From: Lysobacter dokdonensis DS-58
GTDB lineage: Bacteria > Pseudomonadota > Gammaproteobacteria > Xanthomonadales > Xanthomonadaceae
Direction: 5' to 3'
Length of the DNA: 64,000 bases
NCBI RefSeq assembly: GCF_000770795.1
Contig: NZ_JRKJ01000021.1
Span: forward strand, 183,501-247,500
Shown here piece by piece: positions 1 to 9,030 of this stretch. Below the pieces are notes generated by a model that was given only the letters and a program-made list of their open reading frames with translations, was not told the DNA's origin and did no database searches. Made by a program: the position numbers and the translations under genes. Position 1 is the first letter of the stretch, and each line of letters opens with the position of its first letter.

Positions 1-1
1 C

Positions 2-1537
2 GGCGATGCCCCGGGGTTCGAGGCGCTGGTCCGCGATCTGGACACGTTCATCCGGCACATCGGCGAAGAGCATGGCATCGCGGCGGAGAACATCGCGGTG
101 GTCGCGCAGAGCGTCGGCGCGGTCGTCGCGGCGACGTGGGTGCATGACTATGCGCCGCGCCTGCGCGCGCTCGTGCTGGCGTCGCCGGCCTTCAAGGTGA
201 AGTTGTACGTGCCCTTCGCTCGCCCCGGCCTGCGCCTGATGCACAAGCTGCGTGGCAACTTCTTCGTGAACTCGTACGTCAAGCCGCAGTGGCTGACGCA
301 CGACGCCGGGCGTGTGGCGAGCTACGCCGCCGATCCGCTGATCACGCGGCCGATTTCCGTGCGCGTGCTGCTGGGCTTGTACGACACCGCCGAGCGCATC
401 GTCGCCGATTCGCAGGCCATCACCGTACCGACGCAATTGCTCGTGTCGGGCGCGGACTTCGTCGTGCATCGCGGCCCGCAGGATCGCTTCTACGAAGGCC
501 TGGGATCGCCGATCAAGGAACGCCACCTGCTGCCGGGGTTCTTCCACGACACACTCGGCGAGCGCGACCGCGCGCCTGCCATCGCGAAGATCCGCAGCTT
601 CATCGAAGCGCGCTTCGCGGAAGCCTGGTCGCGTCCGGACCTGCGCGACGCGCATCGCCGCGGCCCGACCTTCGAGGAATCCGAACGCCTCGCCTGGCCG
701 CCCGAACGCTGGAGCCTGGCAGACCTGCGCTGGCGCTTCACGCGTGCGTCGCTTCGGTTCGGCGGCACGTTGTCGGAAGGCGTGAAACTCGGCCTGGACA
801 CGGGCTTCGACTCGGGGAGCACGCTCGACTACGTGTATCGCAACCAGGCGCGCGGCCGGACGTTCCTCGGCCGCATGATCGACCGCAACTACATCGATGC
901 GATCGGCTGGCGCGGGATCCGCGTGCGTCGCGAGCACCTGCACGCGCTGATCGGCGAAGCGATGCGGCGCCTGCGCGTGGATGGGCAAGCGGTGCATGCG
1001 ATGGACATCGCCGCAGGGCACGGCCGTTATGCGCTGGAAGCACTGACCGGTAGCGCAGGCGGCGGCGGACGCGCCGACAGCATCCTGCTGCGCGATTACA
1101 GCGACATCAACGTCGCGCAGGGCCGTGCGCTGATCGCGCAACTTGGCGCACAGGACATCGCGCGTTTCGAGCAGGCCGATGCGTTCGATCGCGCGTCGCT
1201 CGCCGGCGTCTCACCCCGACCGACGCTCGCCATCGTGTCGGGCCTGTACGAACTGTTCCCCGACAACGACGCGGTGTTCCGTTCGCTGCAGGGGATCGCC
1301 GACGCGGTGCCGCCCGGCGGGTATCTCGCCTATACCGGGCAGCCGTGGCATCCGCAGCTCGAATTCATCGCGCGTGCGTTGACGAGCCATCGTGGTGGAG
1401 CGTCCTGGGTCATGCGCCGCCGCACGCAGCAGGAAATGGACGAGCTCGTGCGTGCCGCCGGCTTCGAGAAGGTGGACCAGCGCATCGACCCGTGGGGCAT
1501 CTTCACCGTCTCGCTCGCGCGGCGGGTCGGCGCGTGA
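2..1537 (+). CDS. YnbC-like alpha/beta hydrolase fused to SAM methyltransferase (5' partial)
   Basis: The frame is open from the first bases of the window, so the start lies upstream. The N-terminal half is an alpha/beta hydrolase: a nucleophile elbow reads VAQSVGA (serine near position 110 bp), and a lid-like region is followed by a late histidine in FFHDTLGE. The C-terminal third is a class I methyltransferase with a SAM-binding loop MDIAAGHGRYALEAL and later SGLYELF. This two-domain order is that of E. coli YnbC. It ends in a GTGA overlap with a PAP2/phosphatase gene, and an acyltransferase and a CDP-diacylglycerol synthase-like gene follow, so a role in making or remodelling a membrane lipid is inferred. 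The substrate is unknown. Confidence 0.85.
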   Translation, partial: GDAPGFEALVRDLDTFIRHIGEEHGIAAENIAVVAQSVGAVVAATWVHDYAPRLRALVLASPAFKVKLYVPFARPGLRLMHKLRGNFFVNSYVKPQWLTHDAGRVASYAADPLITRPISVRVLLGLYDTAERIVADSQAITVPTQLLVSGADFVVHRGPQDRFYEGLGSPIKERHLLPGFFHDTLGERDRAPAIAKIRSFIEARFAEAWSRPDLRDAHRRGPTFEESERLAWPPERWSLADLRWRFTRASLRFGGTLSEGVKLGLDTGFDSGSTLDYVYRNQARGRTFLGRMIDRNYIDAIGWRGIRVRREHLHALIGEAMRRLRVDGQAVHAMDIAAGHGRYALEALTGSAGGGGRADSILLRDYSDINVAQGRALIAQLGAQDIARFEQADAFDRASLAGVSPRPTLAIVSGLYELFPDNDAVFRSLQGIADAVPPGGYLAYTGQPWHPQLEFIARALTSHRGGASWVMRRRTQQEMDELVRAAGFEKVDQRIDPWGIFTVSLARRVGA

Positions 1538-2820
1538 CAACAGGCTCGCGCCCGTGGCGGCGCGCGCTCGCGTGGCTGTCGCTGCTCGGGCCGCTGTTTT
1601 TCGCGAGCTACGGGTTCGCCAACGCGATGGCAGCACGCGCGACCGACGTGCGCAGCATCGTCTTCGCGTGGGAGTCGCACGTGCCGTTCCTCGCGTGGAC
1701 GATCGTCCCGTACTGGTCGATCGACTTCTTCTACGCCGCCTCGTTGTTCACGTGCCGCGACAAGCGCGAAGTCGACACGCATGCATTGCGTCTGCTGACC
1801 GCACAGGTCGTGTCGGTCGCGTGTTTCCTGATTTGGCCGCTGCGCTTCGCCTTCACGCGCCCGGAGACCGACGGGCTGTTCGGCTGGATGTTCGACGTGT
1901 TGCTGGGGTTCGACAAGCCATTCAACCAGGCGCCGTCGCTGCACATCGTGCTGCTCGTGATCCTGTGGGTGCGCTACGGGACGCTCGCGCGCGGCGCGTG
2001 GCGCTGGTTGCTGCATGCGTGGTTCGCATTGATCGGCGTATCGGTCCTGACGACGTTCCAGCATCACTTCATCGACATTCCCACCGGCGCGCTCGCGGGG
2101 TGGGTCTGCGTGTGGTTGTGGCCGGCCGAAGGGCGCGCGCCCTGGCGCGGCGCGGCGTGGGCGCGCGATGCGAAGCGGTGGCGGCTCTGCGCTGCGTACG
2201 CGGCCGGTGCGCTCGCGTGCACCGCGCTCGCGGTGTGGCTGCGTGGGGTCGCGTGGTGGTTGCTGTGGCCCGCGGTCTCGCTGTCGCTCGTCGCGCTCAA
2301 CTATTCGGTGCTCGGCGCTGCGGGCTTCCAGAAGTCGACGTCCGACGGGCGGCTGTCGATGGCATCGCGCTGGTTGTTCGCGCCGTATCTGACCGCTGCG
2401 TGGATCAACTCGCGCTGGTGGACCCGCGCCGCCCCGCGCCCGGTGCATGTCGCGGACGACGTGTGGCTCGGTCGGTTGCCGGGACGCGGCGAGCGCGATG
2501 GGTTCGACGTGGTGGTCGATGTCAGCGCGGAACTGTCGATGCCCGCTGCGCGCCCCACCGACGTATTCCGGCCGATGCTTGATCTCGTCGTGCCGGAAGC
2601 GGCGCAGCTGAAGGGTGTGGCGCGTGATATCGAAGCGGCGCGCGTGCGTGGTCGCGTGCTGGTCTGCTGCGCGCTGGGTTACTCGCGCAGCGCAGCGTCG
2701 ATCGCCGCGTGGTTGGTCGACAGCGGGCGCGCGGCATCGGCGTCGGTGGCAATCGAACGCGTCCGCGCGGCGCGCCCGCAGATCGTGCTCGGGCACGCAC
2801 ATCAACGGGTGATCGCGTGA
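1534..2820 (+). CDS. YnbD-like PAP2 phosphatase/dual-specificity phosphatase fusion
   Basis: The GTG start at 1534 overlaps the stop of the previous gene by four bases; a longer reading frame upstream is only an extension inside that gene. The predicted protein has 428 residues. The first two thirds hold several membrane spans and PAP2-type motifs (PSLHIV and later HHFIDIPTGALAG, histidines at the usual catalytic places). The C-terminal part is a tyrosine/dual-specificity phosphatase with the Cys-x5-Arg loop CALGYSRSA. The PAP2 plus DSP fusion is typical of YnbD and of inositolphosphorylceramide-synthase-like proteins. It probably removes or transfers a phosphate head group in the lipid pathway of this operon; that role is inferred. 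Confidence 0.85.
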   Translation: MTTGSRPWRRALAWLSLLGPLFFASYGFANAMAARATDVRSIVFAWESHVPFLAWTIVPYWSIDFFYAASLFTCRDKREVDTHALRLLTAQVVSVACFLIWPLRFAFTRPETDGLFGWMFDVLLGFDKPFNQAPSLHIVLLVILWVRYGTLARGAWRWLLHAWFALIGVSVLTTFQHHFIDIPTGALAGWVCVWLWPAEGRAPWRGAAWARDAKRWRLCAAYAAGALACTALAVWLRGVAWWLLWPAVSLSLVALNYSVLGAAGFQKSTSDGRLSMASRWLFAPYLTAAWINSRWWTRAAPRPVHVADDVWLGRLPGRGERDGFDVVVDVSAELSMPAARPTDVFRPMLDLVVPEAAQLKGVARDIEAARVRGRVLVCCALGYSRSAASIAAWLVDSGRAASASVAIERVRAARPQIVLGHAHQRVIA

Positions 2821-3260
2821 CCGCGCCGATGGACTTGCGCGTGATGGGGACGTTGCTGCGGCAGGGGCGCCGGGTCGATGCGTGTTCGGGTGGGGTCGCG
2901 TTCGTCGCGGTTGCATGGCTGGTGGCGATGACGTTCGCAACGGCCGATGTCACGGTCGTCGCGTGCCTGGTCGCGAGCCTCGGGTTCGCCGCATGGCGTG
3001 CGTGGCTGGGGGTGCGCATCGCGTTCGATGCCGGGCTGTTCCTCGCTGCCGCCGATGCGGGCACGCCAGGGCAGGCCGCGGAGGCGCTCGATCGCAGCCT
3101 GATCGCACTGCGCTTGGTCGCACCGGAACGCGCCGGCCGCGATTGGCCTGCGCGATGGCAAGGGGCGCGCGCCCTGATGCGCACCCATTTCATCGCCGCC
3201 ACATGCCAGTGCGCGGTCTTCGCGGTCGCGCTCGCGGTCGCCGTGTCGAAGGGAACCTGA
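2817..3260 (+). CDS. Small membrane protein of lipid cassette, unknown function
   Basis: I do not recognise this 147-residue protein. The GTG at 2817 overlaps the upstream TGA (GTGA), which argues for translational coupling; an ATG at 2829 is an alternative start. Two hydrophobic stretches near the N-terminus (GGVAFVAVAWLVAMTFA and VVACLVASLGFAAW) and one at the very C-terminus (AVFAVALAVAV) suggest a small inner-membrane protein with a helical soluble segment of about 60 residues between. Only four bases separate it from the acyltransferase gene. Its position inside a tightly coupled lipid cassette suggests an accessory subunit, but nothing in the sequence names an activity. Confidence 0.7.
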   Translation: MTAPMDLRVMGTLLRQGRRVDACSGGVAFVAVAWLVAMTFATADVTVVACLVASLGFAAWRAWLGVRIAFDAGLFLAAADAGTPGQAAEALDRSLIALRLVAPERAGRDWPARWQGARALMRTHFIAATCQCAVFAVALAVAVSKGT

Positions 3261-3264
3261 TCGC

Positions 3265-3891
3265 ATGTTCGCAGGGATGCTCGCCGCGGGATTCCGCTTC
3301 GCGATTCGCGCCATCACCGGCGCGCGCGCGATCTGGCGCGCGCCGCCGTCGCGCGAGTTGTGCGTGTACTACGGCAACCACTCCAGCCACGGCGATTTCG
3401 TGCTGCTGTGGTCGGCGTTGCCGCCCGCGCTGCGCGGCACGGTGCGGCCGGTGGCGGGCGCGGATTACTGGAACCGCGGCGCGCTGCGGCGTTACATCAT
3501 CCGCGCGGTGTTCAACGGCGTGCTGATCGACCGCGATGCCGCGCAGCGCACGCACGACCCCATCGATACGTTGTGCGAAGCGATCGACGGCGGGCATTCG
3601 CTGATCCTCTTCCCGGAAGGCACGCGCAACCCGGGCGACGGGCTGCTGCCCTTCAAGAGCGGCCTGTACCACCTGGCGCGCAAGCGGGCGGAAGTGGACT
3701 TCGTGCCGGTGTGGCTGGAAAACCTGGCGCGCGTGATGCCGAAGGGGAAGATCCTGCCGCTGCCCTTGTTGTGCACCGCGACCTTCGGCGAGCCGCTGCG
3801 GTTGCGCGACCACGAAGAAAAACAAGCGTTCCTCGACCGCGCGCGCGATGCGTTGCTCGCGCTCGCCCCCCGCAACGGATCGACGCCATGA
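3265..3891 (+). CDS. PlsC-family 1-acylglycerol-3-phosphate acyltransferase-like protein
   Basis: A 208-residue protein of the PlsC/LPLAT family. The catalytic NHxxxxD motif is present as NHSSHGD near residue 38, and the glycerol-phosphate-binding motif as LFPEGTRNPGDG near residue 115. Family members move an acyl chain onto lysophosphatidate or a similar lysolipid at the inner membrane. It is coupled to the CDP-diacylglycerol synthase-like gene by an ATGA overlap. The two together could acylate and then activate a lipid for head-group transfer. The housekeeping PlsC is normally elsewhere, so this is probably a second, pathway-specific enzyme (inferred). Confidence 0.88.
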   Translation: MFAGMLAAGFRFAIRAITGARAIWRAPPSRELCVYYGNHSSHGDFVLLWSALPPALRGTVRPVAGADYWNRGALRRYIIRAVFNGVLIDRDAAQRTHDPIDTLCEAIDGGHSLILFPEGTRNPGDGLLPFKSGLYHLARKRAEVDFVPVWLENLARVMPKGKILPLPLLCTATFGEPLRLRDHEEKQAFLDRARDALLALAPRNGSTP

Positions 3892-4838
3892 TCGAGTTCC
3901 TGCGCCAATGGCCGCAGACGGTGCTGCTGTTCGGCGGCATCTTCGCGGTCCTGATCCTCGCCACCGCCATCGCCGAGGCGCTGCGCTGGCGCACGCGCGG
4001 GCGGCCGAACACGGTGGTGGACAATCTCGTCGCACGCATCCGCGCATGGTGGGTGATGGCGGCGGTGATGGCCGCGGCCTTCTGGCTCGGGCGCACCGGG
4101 ATGATCGTGCTGTTCGCGCTCGTCTCGTTGTTCGCGCTGCGCGAGTTCATCACGCTGACGCCGACGCGCCGCAACGATTACTGGGCGCTTGCGGTCGCGT
4201 TCTATCTCGTCTTGCCGGGACAGTACTGGCTGGTCTACACCGACTGGTACGGCATGTACACGCTCCTGATCCCCGTGTACGCCTTCCTGCTGCTGCCGAT
4301 CCTGTCCACGCACGGCGGCGACACCACGGCGTTCCTGGAGCGCACCTCGAAGGTGCAGTGGGGCCTGATGATCTGCGTGTTCTGCATCTCGCACGTGCCG
4401 GCGCTGCTGAACCTGCACATCCCCGGTTTCGAAGGACGCAACCTGCTGCTGATCGCGTTCCTGGTGATCGTCGTGCAGTCCTCGGACGTGTTGCAGTACC
4501 TGTGGGGCAAGCTCGCGGGCAAGCACCTGATCGCGCCGCGTCTGTCGCCGTCGAAGACCGTCGAAGGCTTCGTGGGCGGCGTGGCGTCGGCCACCGCGCT
4601 CGGCGCGGCCCTGTGGTGGATCACGCCGTTCACGCCGTGGCAGGCCGCTGGCCTGGCGCTGGTGGTGAACCTGATGGGCTTCTGGGGCGGGCTGGTGATG
4701 TCGGCGATCAAGCGCGATCGCGGCATCAAGGATTGGGGCCACATGATCGAAGGCCACGGCGGCGTGCTCGACCGGCTGGACTCGGTGTGTTTCGCGGCGC
4801 CCGTGTTCTTCCACTTCATCCGCTACTGGTGGACATGA
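3888..4838 (+). CDS. YnbB/CdsA-like phosphatidate cytidylyltransferase
   Basis: The ATG at 3888 overlaps the stop of the acyltransferase (ATGA); the longer upstream reading frame is a shadow. The 316-residue protein has about eight membrane spans and the CdsA signature region near its end: LSPSKTVEGFVGG, followed by KRDRGIKDWGHMIEGHGG and VLDRLDSV. Members of the family make CDP-diacylglycerol from phosphatidate and CTP. Length and context match YnbB of the ynb operon rather than the housekeeping CdsA of the lpxA/dxr cluster. It is the last gene of the cassette and faces fis. A CDP-alcohol phosphatidyltransferase (ynbA) would be expected just before the window. Confidence 0.9.
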   Translation: MIEFLRQWPQTVLLFGGIFAVLILATAIAEALRWRTRGRPNTVVDNLVARIRAWWVMAAVMAAAFWLGRTGMIVLFALVSLFALREFITLTPTRRNDYWALAVAFYLVLPGQYWLVYTDWYGMYTLLIPVYAFLLLPILSTHGGDTTAFLERTSKVQWGLMICVFCISHVPALLNLHIPGFEGRNLLLIAFLVIVVQSSDVLQYLWGKLAGKHLIAPRLSPSKTVEGFVGGVASATALGAALWWITPFTPWQAAGLALVVNLMGFWGGLVMSAIKRDRGIKDWGHMIEGHGGVLDRLDSVCFAAPVFFHFIRYWWT

Positions 4839-4857
4839 CGCCGCACCGCGCGGCGCG

Positions 4858-5130
4858 TCACTCGGCCAGGCCGTAGTCCCGCAACTTCTTGCGCAGCGTG
4901 GCGCGATGGATGCCGAGCATGGTGGCCGCGCGGCTCTGGTTGCCTTCGCAGTGGTTCAACACTTCGGCGAACAGCGGGATCTCGAGCTCGCGCAGCGCGA
5001 TGTTGTACAGGTCCTGCGTTTCGCAGCCGTCCATGTCGCGCAGGTAGCGGCGAACGGAATTGGCGACGTGGTCGCGCAACGGCGGGCGATTGCCGGGGCG
5101 GGTGTCTTGTCGGTCGGCGGCGGCGTTCAA
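4858..5130 (-). CDS. fis: Nucleoid-associated regulator Fis
   Basis: Small DNA-bending protein of about 90 residues with the Fis helix-turn-helix at the C-terminus ([19 protein letters not shown]). The TTG at 5128-5130 is preferred as start because AGGGGA lies seven bases upstream (complement of 5138-5143), and the resulting protein has the usual family length. An ATG nine codons further upstream (5157) is the alternative. Fis proteins control rRNA, tRNA and growth-rate-dependent promoters and help site-specific recombination. In many gammaproteobacteria fis follows dusB; here it follows a DUF3426 gene and prmA. Confidence 0.93.
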   Translation of the reverse strand: MNAAADRQDTRPGNRPPLRDHVANSVRRYLRDMDGCETQDLYNIALRELEIPLFAEVLNHCEGNQSRAATMLGIHRATLRKKLRDYGLAE

Positions 5131-5227
5131 ACTGCTTCCCCTGTCGCGTTGGCGCACCCGCCCAGGCCGAACGGGAGGGGGAGTCTAGCGCGGCAATTAG
5201 GACGGCGCATCACTTGCGAGCGACCGC

Positions 5228-6640
5228 TCAGCGGAATTCGAAACTGAAGGCGACCACGCCGGGCGCGGGTTCGACCACCGCCAGGGAGATGGCCGCGGTC
5301 TGGCCGGGGGCGAGCGTCGATTGCGTGGTGGCGCCATCCCCGAGATATTCGCGCGCGGTGAACGCACGCGTGCCGAGCACGCGCCCGTCGATGTCCGACA
5401 ACGTCACCACCAGGCGCGGCCAGGCCTGCGCCCAGCGCGCATCGTTGCGGAAACTCGCGTCGATCTGGAGCGTCCCCGCGGCCGTCGCATGCGGTCGCAC
5501 GTCGCGGCTGAGCATCGTGAAAGATTCAGGATCGCGCCACGCGGGCAGCGTGCACTGCAACACGCCGCACAGCGCCGAAATCGTCGGCCGCCAGCGCGCG
5601 CTCGCGGCCAGCGCATCGCGTTGCGCGAGCAGCAGTTGCAATGCGAGCAACAACGACAACGCACCGATAGTCGCCAACGACGTCCAACGCGCCGGCATCG
5701 CGCCGCGCAAACCGGCGCGCGTGCGGGCGAAGCTCGGCGCCGTCGTGGTCGCGCGGGGTTTCTTGACCGTCGGCAACGGAACGATGGGCGCCTCGGGCGG
5801 AACAGGCGCAGGCGTTGGCGCAGGAGGTTCAGGCGCTTGTTCTGGCGCGGGTTCCGGAGCGGATTCGGCGACGGGCGCGGGCGCGGGGGCCGAGGCGCGC
5901 AGTGCTTCGACCGCGAGCGCGGCTTCCACCGGGGTTTGCGCAAGCGGGATGAATTCGATCGGCGCCGTTTCGATGGCGATGGGGTCGATGGACGCCTCGA
6001 TGGGCGTCGTCTCGGCGACGGGCGCATCCACCACGGACGCCGCTTGCGCTTCGGCCGCGCGCCTGGCGGCGCGTTCGCGCAGCGATGGCACGGGTTTGAC
6101 GCTCGCTTTTTTCTTCGTCTCTTCCGTCGCGGGTTCGGCTTTCGCGGCCGGCGGTGCGACCTTCGGCTTCGGCGTGGGTTTCAGCGACTTGAACAATGCC
6201 GCGACGCGCACCGACAACGAGGGACCCGGAACGCGCGCGGGCTTGGGCGGCGCGTGCGGTGTGGCGGCGGGCGCGGGTTTCGGCTCCGGTTCGCGTTTGC
6301 GCTTCGCCGGCTTGTCCGCGGTTTTGGATGCGCGCGCCTTGCGTGGCGGTTTTTGCGCCATCGCGGCGATGAAGTCGTCGGCGTTGCGCGCGGAGGGTGC
6401 GGGTTCGGGCTCGGGTTCCGGTTCGACCGGCGCGGCTTCGGCCGGCGCCGATTCGACCGCCGGCGCATCCGGCATGACGGCGTCGTTCTCGGCAACCTCC
6501 GGAGTCTCCGCGACGACCTGCGCCTCCCCCTCCATCGGCTTGCCGCAACTCGGGCACGCCGCCGGCGGCCGCCCGCTGCGCGGATCGACCGTGACCAGGT
6601 ACTGGCAGTGGGGACACAGGACGAACATGCGGCTATTCAA
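5228..6640 (-). CDS. Zinc-ribbon DUF3426 membrane protein
   Basis: The 470-residue protein starts with an MJ0042-type zinc ribbon: Cys pairs at residues 9/12 (CPHC) and 29/32 (CPSC). A very long low-complexity linker rich in proline, alanine and glutamate follows. One membrane span (TIGALSLLLALQLLLA) comes next, and then a C-terminal DUF3426 domain with beta-rich character. An alternative start is the ATG four codons further in. The gene lies between prmA and fis, the order known from xanthomonads. The family has no firm function; a membrane-anchored, metal-binding cytoplasmic head and a periplasmic C-domain are inferred. Confidence 0.85.
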   Translation of the reverse strand: MNSRMFVLCPHCQYLVTVDPRSGRPPAACPSCGKPMEGEAQVVAETPEVAENDAVMPDAPAVESAPAEAAPVEPEPEPEPAPSARNADDFIAAMAQKPPRKARASKTADKPAKRKREPEPKPAPAATPHAPPKPARVPGPSLSVRVAALFKSLKPTPKPKVAPPAAKAEPATEETKKKASVKPVPSLRERAARRAAEAQAASVVDAPVAETTPIEASIDPIAIETAPIEFIPLAQTPVEAALAVEALRASAPAPAPVAESAPEPAPEQAPEPPAPTPAPVPPEAPIVPLPTVKKPRATTTAPSFARTRAGLRGAMPARWTSLATIGALSLLLALQLLLAQRDALAASARWRPTISALCGVLQCTLPAWRDPESFTMLSRDVRPHATAAGTLQIDASFRNDARWAQAWPRLVVTLSDIDGRVLGTRAFTAREYLGDGATTQSTLAPGQTAAISLAVVEPAPGVVAFSFEFR

Positions 6641-6661
6641 GCACGCCGCCGCGCGAACAGC

Positions 6662-7582
6662 TCAGCTGCAACGCACGCCGTCGATGCGAATCCAGTCACC
6701 TTCCTGCGCGACGGCCAGGGCGTCGAACCATTCCCCGTAACGGTCGAGCAGGGCGTCTTCCTGGCCTGCGAGGATGCCCGACAGCGCAATCCGCCCACCG
6801 GGCGCCACGCGCGCGGCCAGGAGGTCCGCAAGCGCATCGAGCGCGGAGGCGAGGATGTTGGCGACGACCACCGGGTACTGCGCGGCGGGTTCGTCGTCGG
6901 GCAGGAACACGTTCATGCGATCGGCGATGCCGTTGCGTTGCGCGTTGTCGGCCGTGGCGATCAGCGCCTGCGGGTCGTTGTCGACGCCCACCGCGCGCGC
7001 CGCACCCAGCTTGAGCGCCGCGAGCGCGAGGATGCCCGAGCCGCAACCGAAGTCGAGCACGGTCCGGCCGTCGAGTTCGCCGGCCTGCGCGAGCGCATCG
7101 AGCCACTGCAGGCATAACGACGTGGTCGGATGCGTGCCCGAACCGAACGCCAGGCCCGGATCCAGGCGCACCACCGCGGCATCGTGCGCCTGCGCTTCGA
7201 CGGGCAGCTCGCGATTCCACGGCACGATCCACGTACGCGCGCCGAAGGCGAGCGGCACGTACTGGTCCATCCAGGCGCGCTCCCAATCCTGGTCTTCGAC
7301 CTTGCGGAAGCTGGCCTGCGACCAGTCGAGATCGGGATCGAACGCTTCCAGCGATGCGAGCAGCACGAGGCCATCGGTGTCGGCATCGAACAACGCCGAC
7401 AACGCGATCTCGCCCCACAACGGCGTCTGACCGACGCCCGGCTCCAGGATCGCGTGTTCGTTCGGGGTATCGACGTCGGCGTCGAGCAGGGTCACGGCGA
7501 GCGCGCCGACATCGTCGAGCGCGCGTTCGTAACGCGGTTGGTCCGCTTCGCGGCAGCGCAGCGTGAGTTCGAGCCAGGGCAT
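6662..7582 (-). CDS. prmA: Ribosomal protein L11 methyltransferase
   Basis: PrmA trimethylates ribosomal protein L11. The 306-residue length fits the family. Visible features are the N-terminal substrate-recognition domain, the connector [15 protein letters not shown], the SAM-binding motif [20 protein letters not shown] and the NILASAL motif that replaces NPPY in this family. [19 protein letters not shown] is the typical stretch before the methyltransferase domain. In many proteobacteria prmA follows accC directly; here two extra genes and two hairpins lie between them. Confidence 0.97.
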   Translation of the reverse strand: MPWLELTLRCREADQPRYERALDDVGALAVTLLDADVDTPNEHAILEPGVGQTPLWGEIALSALFDADTDGLVLLASLEAFDPDLDWSQASFRKVEDQDWERAWMDQYVPLAFGARTWIVPWNRELPVEAQAHDAAVVRLDPGLAFGSGTHPTTSLCLQWLDALAQAGELDGRTVLDFGCGSGILALAALKLGAARAVGVDNDPQALIATADNAQRNGIADRMNVFLPDDEPAAQYPVVVANILASALDALADLLAARVAPGGRIALSGILAGQEDALLDRYGEWFDALAVAQEGDWIRIDGVRCS

Positions 7583-7610
7583 GGGCGGCAGTGTAACCGC
7601 CCGTGCGCGA

Positions 7611-8894
7611 TCAGCGGCCGAGCAAGCCCTTGAGGAACTTCTTGCCCTTCGACTCGGTGGGCTGTTGCTGCTGCTGTTGGCCGTCCTGCTGCGCCGACTG
7701 GCCCGCGTCGACCGGCATGCCGAGCATCGCCATCGTCGTGGACTTGTTGCGCACGCGCACGTTCCATTCCGGATTCCACGCGGCGGCCAACTTGGGATCG
7801 GACGGCTTCGGCGGATACACGATGTGCGTTTCGGGCCCGTAGGCGATCATCGACATCATCCCGCCGCCGGGCTCGCCGTTCTTGCCGGCGAAGATGCCCT
7901 TCGGCATCGCGCAAGAAGTGACGGTCGGCGCAAGGACGACCTTCTCCTTGATCCACTTGTCGACGGTGGACGGCGCGACGTAATCGATGATCTGCATGCC
8001 GGCGTCGGGTACTTCGGAGCTGCTCCACAACACCATCGCGTCGTCCTGCGTGCCGAACGCGGCGAGGAAGTAACCCTTGGCGCGATCCACCGGCTTCCAG
8101 TTCCAGGTCTGGCCCGTCGCGAGCGCACCGGAGCTGCTCAGCGCGATGGCCGGCATGAAATCCTGCTGCTGTGTCAGGTCGAACTTCATCGACTCGGGGA
8201 TCTTCGCGCCCTCGATGTCGTGGTTGCCGACGAGCGAGGCGCCGTTGGGCACCATCTTGCGCATCTTCTCGTTCGGCCAAAGTGCGTAGCGGGGGTCGAC
8301 TTTCGCGTCGCGGTTGGGCGCGTAACGGCCCGACATCGCGCTCGCGTATTGCGTGCCGCTGGTCGTGACCTTGCCGTTCTTCATCTCGAACTTGATCTCG
8401 CGCGGCTGGCCGGCGCGCACTTCGGTGCCGCAACCCCAATAGATGAGGATGCGCGCCTTCGCGTTGCCGTCGGCGGTGCCGTAGGTGGCCTTGCCGCCGG
8501 GTTCGGACGGCGCTTGCGCCTTGGGCGGCACGAGCGGCAGCGTCTTGCCGAGCTGCATGCCGGTGGGAATCAGGTCTTCGGCCTCGGCGCCGGGATTGAG
8601 CTGGTTGAGCAGCGCGACATCGAGATAGCGTCCCGGCATGCCCGGCTGTTGCGCGGCGCCGTAATGGTTCTGCGCGGCGTCGCCGCCGAACATGCGCATC
8701 GCGAAGCCGCCGACGCCACCGCCCATCTCGCCCATGCCGGGCACGCCCGACATGGTGTGCGTGGCCACGTCCATCCACAGTTGCGTCTTCGGCAATTTGC
8801 CCGACTGGCTCGCCGCGGGCAGCGCGAGCAGTGCGGCGACGAGCGCGGTGGCGAGCAGGGCGCGTTTGGTGTTGCGGATGAGCGAGCTGCGCAT
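7611..8894 (-). CDS. Secreted protein of unknown function
   Basis: I do not recognise a characterised family. The 427-residue protein has a clear Sec signal peptide (basic start, then [19 protein letters not shown]), so export is likely. The mature part contains a Gly/Met-rich segment near residues 45-70 ([16 protein letters not shown]), a central beta-rich region with IYWGCGTEV, and a tail with a run of six glutamines before a basic end ([12 protein letters not shown]). GAGG precedes the ATG. A hairpin terminator just upstream (8925-8947) separates it from the membrane-protein gene, so it may have its own short promoter region. It is probably a conserved xanthomonad protein. Confidence 0.75.
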   Translation of the reverse strand: MRSSLIRNTKRALLATALVAALLALPAASQSGKLPKTQLWMDVATHTMSGVPGMGEMGGGVGGFAMRMFGGDAAQNHYGAAQQPGMPGRYLDVALLNQLNPGAEAEDLIPTGMQLGKTLPLVPPKAQAPSEPGGKATYGTADGNAKARILIYWGCGTEVRAGQPREIKFEMKNGKVTTSGTQYASAMSGRYAPNRDAKVDPRYALWPNEKMRKMVPNGASLVGNHDIEGAKIPESMKFDLTQQQDFMPAIALSSSGALATGQTWNWKPVDRAKGYFLAAFGTQDDAMVLWSSSEVPDAGMQIIDYVAPSTVDKWIKEKVVLAPTVTSCAMPKGIFAGKNGEPGGGMMSMIAYGPETHIVYPPKPSDPKLAAAWNPEWNVRVRNKSTTMAMLGMPVDAGQSAQQDGQQQQQQPTESKGKKFLKGLLGR

Positions 8895-8924
8895 ACGAAC
8901 CTCGAAACTGGAACGGGAACGAAA

Positions 8925-8947
8925 ACACCCGCGGGATTGGCGGGTGT
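8925..8947 (-). terminator. Hairpin terminator after the 9031 gene
   Basis: Arms 8925-8932 and 8940-8947 are perfectly complementary (ACACCCGC/GCGGGTGT). On the minus strand the stem is followed by TTTTCGTT. It lies directly after the membrane-protein gene that ends at 9031. Confidence 0.6.
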
Positions 8948-9030
8948 GTTGGTGGAAACGGGGGTTGCCCGCGCGACCGGCCAGTCATGCCGGGCGTCGG
9001 CGTATGCATCCGTTCAGAAAGCGCTGCCGC

